64,000 bases of DNA, taken from positions 1-64,000 of the forward strand of contig WHUZ01000060.1 of the NCBI GenBank assembly GCA_015179045.1. The letters are read 5' to 3'. The notes beneath the pieces were generated by a model. It made no database searches, was not told where the DNA came from, and saw only the letters and a program-made list of their open reading frames with translations. This document shows positions 57,093 through 64,000 of the stretch, piece after piece. How positions within the stretch are numbered: position 1 is the first letter of the stretch; each line of letters opens with the position of its first letter. The DNA is from Kalaharituber pfeilii. Lineage: Eukaryota > Ascomycota > Pezizomycetes > Pezizales > Pezizaceae. The position numbers were made by a program, and so were the translations under genes.

Positions 57093-59077
57093 TTACCATC
57101 TCGCTGGTGGACTTTTCCAGGCCTGCATTTCAGGTGAAAGTTGCGACCAAAGATATACCGCCACCTCGAGAGGGTAGGAGCGCCGTGCTATATCATACGG
57201 TGTTTCTTTATTCTCATTCTGAATGTTTGGAGATGCACCATGCTCAATCAATATCTTTGTAAGTGTGAGAGAGTTCAGGCTGAAGTAGAGCGGGGTGCCT
57301 CCCAGTCCACGCTCGTTGATGATCTTCGATGCTCCTCGCTGCAGGATATCTGTCAACATCTCAGGATCATTGCAGCGAACTGCGCAATGAACTACTGTCC
57401 ACTGGTCATCATCACAGGCAAAAAGATCTGCCCCCTTCTCAATCAATAGTCTTGCAATTGCTGCCTTTCTGCAGTATAGTGCCTGGAGCAAAGGTGTCAT
57501 ATTCCACTTGGTTGGGCATTTCTCCTCGATGTCTGCACCCATCATGATCAGCAATCGTACCACAGTGTTGCAGTCACTATCTAGTGCCTTATGAATGCAG
57601 CCTGTAAGGTCGATCTGAGGAGTAATAGAAGTTATTGCTTCCTCACTTGCTCCCATCTCCAAAAGTAATTTAAAAATGTTCTCATTACCCCTAAATGCAG
57701 CATGAGCAAGTGGTGTAAGGCCTTTTGAATCCCTCCCCTCTATATCTGTTCCTAAAGCTAGTAGAGTTCGAACAACATTCTCGCTCCCTAGGCGAATGGC
57801 GTAGTGGATGCCCCTGAGAGAAGAACATTTCAATTTTTGACGTGATCCATAGCGATCAGCAGTTGAATGAAGTGGAACTTCAACTTGGTAGAGCTGTGAG
57901 TCCCAGAGGTCAGATAAGCAAACAGGCAGCACAATCGCTGAAATCTCCGAAATTGAGTCAAGATCACCCAAGGTCACGTCTGATAGCATAGACCAGCTAC
58001 AACATATAGTGGAACTGCTAGAAAATGTGGAGTAAGAATCGTCACTTATGCCCCACCTCTGGATTCGCTTGTGAGGCCTTGAATTTTTGAGTTCATCCAT
58101 AAATGATGGCCGCAACAATCGCATGGAGTGCATGGATCGCATGGATCGCATGGACCGTAAGGAGAATGTGCTACGAGACGTTGCCGCTGTTCTGAATGAT
58201 GCAGCATCATCATTGTCATTAGGCACCTGGTCATCCTTGATCGTGGACAATGGTATCTGGAAGTCATCTTTTGGAGGTAGTATGCTTGCATCCTTAGCTT
58301 GATTATCGAATTTTGAAGGCTTGACTTCATCACTTATTGCAGGGTCCTGACGGCTGATGAGTTCTCGTAACCGGATTGAGATTGCACGGTTCGATTCCAA
58401 TATCTGAAAAACAAATTCATGTAATTTCTCGAGATTTTCGGAAGCCTCTGCAGCGGTATGACTATTCAAGATCTCAGCTGTCTGCAGCCCTCCGACCCCC
58501 CCCAACCGCCTCCACCGCCGCCACCACCACCACCACCACCATCCCGCAAGGTAACATGATAGAATTAATGTTGTAGGATATGAACTTACCACTGAATAAT
58601 CCCCAACATAAATTTCAAACTCAACTTGTGCCACTGCAGGTCTTCAATAAATACTGCAACTTCTGTTTCTTTCCACAGTGCCCATTTAATCCTCTCGAAC
58701 AAGCTTGCATTACTTGCTGGGGCCTGTATGCTTCTGGGATCGCTAATCCCCACCACCTCACTCAGATACTTTTCCAAGTTGGAAGCAACCAAAACACATC
58801 CACTCAAAGCTGCAACAAGGTGGTGAATAGATAACATCCTTAATCTGCTTTGATTTGGAACCTTAGTTGTTCCGAGAATGAACTGCTGAACCTGGCAGAA
58901 AATGATACTCATATCTTGCATTTCTTCCATTAGGTGACTGATAGATTCTGGTACCTGCTTCGCTCGCACACCGCAATCATAGAGATCCTTCAGCATGCTT
59001 ACAATCTTTGCTGAGATTGCAACAAGGCCAGCAATTGAAGCAGCGATAGATAGTGGATCGGACATCGCGTTGGACAT
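57093..59077 (-). CDS. Ankyrin-repeat protein with fungal STAND-type N-domain, copy 11 (intact, short)
   Basis: This is an intact gene and the smallest complete member. Exon 1 is 59077-58590; the start could also be the Met at 59065, which aligns with the other copies (MSNAMSDPLS). The intron is 58589-58462 (128 bp) with a long run of GGT repeats. Exon 2 is 58461-57093. The product is 618 residues. The N-domain has a two-residue-plus insertion (DCGVRAKQVPES). There is only one ankyrin pair-unit before the terminal ankyrins, and the tail is YLWSQLSPEMQAWKSPP. With one unit against nine in copy 5 it defines the lower end of the repeat-number range. Its 3' half is nearly identical to the partial copy at the window end. 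Confidence 0.9.
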
Positions 59078-60870
59078 ATAGGGTGGTCGAGCGGATTTTG
59101 AAAAGAGTGTGTGGCTGTGTTTTTTTCCAGTAGTAAACCTTAAAATTCGGGCGCTGGCGAAAGAAAGGCTAGACTGGCGTGAAGAAATTCTTAAATGGTG
59201 TTCGAACTGTCATGAATTTCACACTCTTATAATGAGGAAGGCTCATAAACTGAATTATCATGAAGAGTAAGCCCTGCTGACAAGCAAGCTATTAATCCTA
59301 CCATATTCCTCGTCTCACCTCCGCTTTCCCTTATGAAGTACCTAGTCAGCCTAATGTATTCCTTGTCGCCAGTGTTACACAGCAAGGCAGAAAGGTTGCA
59401 CTATGATATTAGAGACCTTTCGCAAGAAGCTTTAGAGCTTTCCAAATGCCGAGAAACCAGGGTTGTAAGCTCTAGAGTGTCAAAGGGCCCTTCGCATCAG
59501 CTCTGGAGCTTCAGGTTTGCAATGCGACACCGGAGGTACTGGTTATCGATCATAAGCTCCACTTTTGCACTTGTAACTTCAGTGCCAACAGAAGCAGCCA
59601 CACACCCAGTGTCCTACTCAAAACTCAGTAGTTAATTATTTGAGCTTCCAGGATCTTTCGCTTTGCCATAGCTATCGTGGTTGTTGAGATATTTGAGGTT
59701 CAAATTTGTAGAGCTTGAATTGGGGAGTGAAGCTTTTCGCTAGAGTTTCCGCTACGCCACACTTCATCAACTAGAGGGGTACAGCAGGGGTCGGGAAGCT
59801 CTACTGGTAGAGCTTCGTGCGAAAGGTCTTTGTAAAGAGTTATGCAAAGTGGGTGGGGGCTGTGGCTAGCCAACTACGGAATATTCTATAGGCCAGCATA
59901 GAACCCATGGTCGGCGAAGGCAGCACTTCGCATTGTCCAGGCCTGTACGGAGTATCCGCATGGTACTCCAGCACTCTGGTAGCATTGTCACTTAAATATA
60001 TGAACTTATATGTTTACTTGCGACAACCAAACTTTTTATGTGATGCAAGCAATTCCCAATGCCTTCAGGGAGAGAGTGTGTAGAAAATATCATGTTCTGG
60101 GCCATTTGCTATGTCGACCATTCGGCGCAAGAATATGGAAAACCAACATGACCGTCACGGCGAAGGTCAGATTTTCCTTTTATAAGCAGATCCGATGCAG
60201 CAGGATATCTAAATTTTCTCTCACCAACTAGAAAAACTTTGTGGTACTTCTTTTCGCTGGGAGTTTTGTGAGTAAGGCGGTGCAACTGGTACATGTGGGG
60301 GCCAGGTAGCTATAGCGTTGGAGGTGGAATGGGTGTAGCTGGAGATAATATACTGGCGAAAGTTTCTAATACGATCGGAGTGAACAGCACGTTTAAATAA
60401 CTGCTATGAAAAGCTATGTACAGGAAGAAGTGTAAGTATAGTAGAGGTAGCAATCCAGCTTATCCCTCGCCCGATCCAGGTTGACAGTTCCTGATGTAGT
60501 AATCTTCTGTCACCTCTCCCAATTGCGGCGCAGTGCGATGGCGTTCAACGTCGGCTCCTCCCATACGCTTGCACAAGATCAAGCTTATAAGGATAGCTTA
60601 AGCTGGGTACACGCCTCCTGCGCCGGCGCATAGCATAGATGACCACTAGTGGGTCTCCAACGAGTATTTGAATACCCGTATCATCCAAACAAAACAAACC
60701 TTAGTAGTGAATTGTCCCGGTTCCAACTCCTAGTTAATCCTCGCTAGAAATCTATCAAATGATCCTCGCAGGAGCCAAAGTATTACAGTCCCTCTTATTT
60801 ACCTTCAAGATGCTGGGCAACCATCTTCGCTAGGTTGGGATCGAACTGGGATCCTCAATCCTATTTTCTC
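59078..60870 (-). repeat. 5' flank of array unit 11
   Basis: This is a diverged version of the upstream flank, containing a 421-bp inverted-repeat element (59411-59831) and remnants of the duplicated module (about 60080-60300 and 60480-60620). No conserved open frame is present. Confidence 0.5.
59411..59831. mobile_element. ~421-bp MITE (AGACCTTTCGCA ends)
   Basis: The left end AGAGACCTTTCGCAAGAAGC and the right end, read on the other strand, AAAGACCTTTCGCACGAAGC are imperfect inverted repeats. Several internal copies of GAAGCT/AGAGCTT make the ends repetitive. Paralogous flanks (for example 54930-54990) lack this sequence. A target duplication is not clear. No coding capacity. Confidence 0.7.
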
Positions 60871-61477
60871 TCCTAACCCTGTAGGGTGGAATTCAAACCA
60901 ACAAGGGGAAGTAGCCCCAAGACCACAAGACAATAGAACTCCACGAGATAGATGAACCTCAGTTTACTATCATTATCATCAACTTCACTATGAATCCCCA
61001 ATGCAATGGCAATTTCAGTTTGCTCCTCTCGAATTGATGCTACTGGAGTATTTCCAAGCAATACTCCTAGGTGTATAGACATACGAGTATCAATTCGTTC
61101 CTTGCAGCGGGTATCCCAAGTCACCGCATGCAGGCAATTCCATTTGGGTTGTGATCAGATCTTTCAAGCTTTGACAATATGCTACAATAAAGCTGTCCCA
61201 TTCATTTTCCTCCACGGGCACACGAGTCTCCCCTGGCGCTTCCGGAAAGTGTTATTGATACATTAACGTTGCTAGCAGGAAACCAACCGTGCCAGTTTCT
61301 TTATACTATTACATAGTACCTCCTTAGGAAAATGGGACAAGAACAAGCACGCCATGAAAGGAACAAAAAAGAAAGAAAAAAGATACATGACAGTCACTTA
61401 ATACAAAGAGCGAGGAAAAATAACCAGCAAAAGACGTAAATTAAAAAAGAACAATCCCCAGGGTTTATATTAGAGAA
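60871..61477 (-). repeat. Foreign segment and 3' flank of array unit 12
   Basis: Positions about 60880-61085 resemble nothing else in the window and include an 83-residue minus-strand frame (61124-60873) of no recognised family. From about 61090 the sequence is the normal 3' flank of the family, decayed, leading to the stop of fragment 12. No supported gene is seen. Confidence 0.45.
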
Positions 61478-61990
61478 TCATCTGTACCCTTTCGCTGGTG
61501 GAGGTCTTTTCCAGGCCTGCTCTTCAGGTGAAGGTTGTGATTGAAGATATACCACCACTTCGAGAGAGCCATGATGCAGTGATAGAGTTCTTCTAAAATC
61601 ATCCTGGATGTTCGGAGATGCACCATGCTCAATGAATATCTTTGTAAGCATGAGAGACTTGATGCTTTCCTGCATATAGAGTGGGGTGTTGCCTGTAATG
61701 CTGCCTTTGTTGATGAGCTTCGATGCTCCTCGCTCCAGGATTTCTGTCAACATCTTGGGATCTTTTCCGGCAACTGCGAAATATACTGTCATCAGGTCAT
61801 CATCACATGGAAAAAGGTCTGCTCCCTTCTTGATTAAGAGTCTTGCAATTGCTGTTTTGCTGCTGAATAGTACCCGGAGCAAAGGTGTCATCTTCCACTT
61901 GGTTGGGCATTGCTCCTCGCTGTCCGCACCCATCATAATCAGCGATTGTACCAGTGTCGCAGTCACTCTCCAGTGCCTTATGAATGCAGC
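61478..61990 (-). pseudogene. Ankyrin-repeat family copy 12, truncated 3' fragment
   Basis: Only the terminal ankyrins and tail remain. From about 61966 to 61478 the frame is open (QSLIMMGADSEEQCPTKW to the stop after KRPPPAKGYR). Upstream, CIHKALESDCDT is in a different frame because bases are missing near 61950. At about 61990 the gene sequence stops and inter-unit sequence (GATGATCGTTTGGGGAATTAG) begins. Residues such as TGNTPLYMQESI and FACD/FPCDDDL place it next to copy 7. It cannot yield a family protein. Confidence 0.8.
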
Positions 61991-63313
61991 TAGTGATGAT
62001 CGTTTGGGGAATTAGATTTCCAGTGGCAATCAATTGGGGCCTGGAACCAGGGCAACTCGTTTTTAATTTTTTGCTTCCTATTCTTTTATTTTTTGGTTTG
62101 ATAGGTATGGGTGTTCATGCACTCGCACTAGTGGTCTTCTATGCTCTGGGGGCGGAATATATATGCCGACACAGGAGGCGTATTCCCGATTACACTATCC
62201 TCATAAGCATTGATCTTATGCCTACGTTTGATCCAAAGTGTCGGCGAAGCCCTCGCACTGTGATTGGGAGGGTATACGGTCGCAGATATGAGGTGCACGT
62301 GACTGGAGATTACTACATCAGGAAATGTGAACTCCGTGGGGAGGGAGCTAATGTATCGCACCATCACCACCTCTCAATCGCACCCCTCCTAGCAGGCGCA
62401 ACAGCATCCCCCAACTCCCCCACCAATTCTCAATGACCCCCTCCGCCACCTTTCAGTCTCACAACCCCTCCAGCATCTCCTTCAGCAGCTTCTCCAGCGG
62501 CCGCTCCGATCGCCGCTCCAATGGTTCCTCGGACAATACAAGATTTATAGTCCTTGGTTTATTGACTACTCCGATATGCTTTTGTGGTATTTTATTGTTT
62601 TGTCTAGCAGGTTATTAATTATTTTTACAGCACTGATTGAAGTTTGATACCAATGGCATCTTTCTTGATCAACTGGTGGATACATTGGGGCTTAAACTTG
62701 CGGGTGGGCACAAAGGGCTTTAGATATACTACATATGGTCGGCGGAGGAAAGCCTGGCTGGGCTGTGCGTGAATTCCAGAGCAAGAGGTTTTGTTACTGC
62801 GGAAAAGGAACACATCGGGGCAGGGGGGGAAGGCACTTGCTAGTGGCGTTATGCCAAAATTCTGTGGGGTATAAGGCAATCGTACATACCTATTCCGTAT
62901 ATACATACTTGCTCATATATATAGTGGGCGTCCTAGCTAGTAGTACTATTTCGTTCATTGCTGCAGCAGCTATCCCACTGCATGCAGGCAATACCGTTTG
63001 GGTTATAAGATCGTGTCAAGATTTGGCGGGGTCCCTGTTTCCTTCATTTTCCTCTAGGGCCCAATGAGGCTGGCCTGCCTCTTGGGGAAAATGCTATTAC
63101 ATTCATATTGCTAGCGGGATCCAATCCTGTCTATATATACTACTATAGCTGCACAGAGTTATTCTCTTAGGAAAGAAAACATGACAAAAAAACCAGTACA
63201 CCACGAAAAGAACAGAAAAGAAAAAAGCGATACATGATAGCCGCATAATACAACGACCAAGGAAAATAGATGTAAATTAAAAAGAAAAGATCCTCCGGGA
63301 TTGTATTAGGGAA
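61991..63313 (-). repeat. Inter-unit sequence between copies 12 and 13
   Basis: Shared boundary sequence (one ~400-bp module at about 62150-62340, then the pyrimidine-rich tract at 62355-62520) is followed by the 3' flank of copy 13 (about 62530-63313), which matches 56249-57092 closely. No gene is seen. Confidence 0.6.
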
Positions 63314-64000
63314 TCATCCTGCTGGTGGAGGACTTTTACGGGCCTGCTCTTCAGGTGAAAGTTGAGACCAAAGATATACCGCCACCTCGAGAGGGTAGGA
63401 GCGCCGTGCTATATCATACGGTGTTTCTTTGTTCTTATTCTGAATGTTTGGAGATGCACCATGCTCAATCAATATCTTTGTAAGTGTGAGAGAGTTCAGG
63501 CTGAAGTAGAGCGGGGTGCCTCCCAGTCCACGTTCGTTGATGAGCTTCGATGCTCCTTGCTGCAGGATTTCTGTCAACATCTTAGGATCATTGCAGCGAA
63601 CTGCGCAATGAACTACTGTCCACTGGTCATCATCACAGGCAAAAAGATCTGCCCCCTTCTCAACCAATAGTCTTGCAATTGCTGCTTTTCTGTAGTATAG
63701 TGCCTGGAGCAAAGGTGTCATATTCCACTTGGTTGGGCATTTCTCCTCGATGTCTGCACCCATCATGATCAGCAATCGCACCACAGTGTTGCAGTCACCA
63801 TCCAGTGCCTTATGAATGCAGCCTGTAAGGTCGATCTGAGGAGTAATAGAAGTTATTGCTTCCTCACTTGCTTCCCTCTCCAAAAGTAAGTTGCAAATGC
63901 CCTCATCACCCAAAGATGCAGCATAAGCGAGTGGTGTTCGGCCCTCTGAATCCCTCTCTTCTATATCTGCCCCAAAAGCAAGTAAATCTTGAACAATATT
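63314..64000 (-). CDS. Ankyrin-repeat family copy 13 (partial, runs off the window)
   Basis: The C-terminal part of exon 2 runs from the window edge to the stop at 63314. It starts inside a pair-unit (DLLAFGADIEERDSEGRTPL) and continues through the terminal ankyrins to the tail LSPEEQARKSPPPAG. The frame is open throughout. It differs from copy 11 at few positions over the last ~190 residues, so these two arose by recent duplication. The rest of the gene lies beyond 64000. Confidence 0.85.
   Translation of the reverse strand, partial: NIVQDLLAFGADIEERDSEGRTPLAYAASLGDEGICNLLLEREASEEAITSITPQIDLTGCIHKALDGDCNTVVRLLIMMGADIEEKCPTKWNMTPLLQALYYRKAAIARLLVEKGADLFACDDDQWTVVHCAVRCNDPKMLTEILQQGASKLINERGLGGTPLYFSLNSLTLTKILIEHGASPNIQNKNKETPYDIARRSYPLEVAVYLWSQLSPEEQARKSPPPAG

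Noticed and set aside
60873..61124. 83-residue minus-strand frame beside ankyrin fragment 12
   Set aside because: No recognised family, no intron or promoter evidence, and it spans the edge between foreign and family sequence.

Overview
The window looks like a repeat-rich region of a filamentous ascomycete nuclear genome. The evidence is short GT-AG introns with fungal branch sites, a recognisable Shr3-type ER chaperone gene, a Tad-like LINE with a C-terminal RNase H, and many small inverted-repeat elements. A member of the Pezizomycetes is possible, but the sequence alone does not decide this.

Almost everything belongs to one multigene array. Thirteen copies or fragments of a two-exon gene were found: three on the minus strand (about 0.9-3.2, 6.0-8.2 and 11.8-12.5 kb), six on the plus strand (19.3, 24.1, 29.5, 35.0, 40.5 and 47.3 kb), and four on the minus strand (52.1-54.6, 57.1-59.1, 61.5-62.0 and 63.3-64.0 kb). 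Exon 1 encodes a ~156-residue helical domain of the kind found at the N terminus of fungal STAND/NLR-like proteins. A 73-143 bp intron, usually G-rich, follows. Exon 2 encodes a coiled start, an acidic/Ser-Arg linker with a conserved 'SISEISVIVLP' motif, a variable number of ankyrin units and a constant C-terminal tail. I saw no NACHT or NB-ARC domain. Three copies are intact (35.0, 40.5 and 57.1 kb). The others carry one or two lesions, mostly single-base indels or one stop, or are truncated.

The flanks are duplicated with the genes, so the array is built of roughly 5-kb units. The units also occur as inverted copies: the 2nd/3rd gene interval matches the 8th/9th, the 4th gene matches the 10th, the 7th matches the 12th, and the 11th matches the 13th. 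Small inverted-repeat elements occupy the same sites in paralogous units, which shows they were duplicated together with the genes.

A degenerate LINE (about 12.5-18.9 kb, minus strand) replaces the 5' part of the third copy and reads in frame into its ankyrin exon. Two short, 5'-truncated LINE tails with target-site duplications lie at 12.04 and 56.05 kb. The only ordinary host gene is an Shr3-like gene at 50.1-50.8 kb, in a unique spacer (about 49.8-52.05 kb). It carries an in-frame stop and a frameshift as given here.

The overall picture is a fast-evolving, birth-and-death family of ankyrin proteins, comparable in architecture to fungal non-self recognition (heterokaryon incompatibility/NLR-like) genes. 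That functional link is inferred from domain family and evolutionary pattern and is not shown directly.
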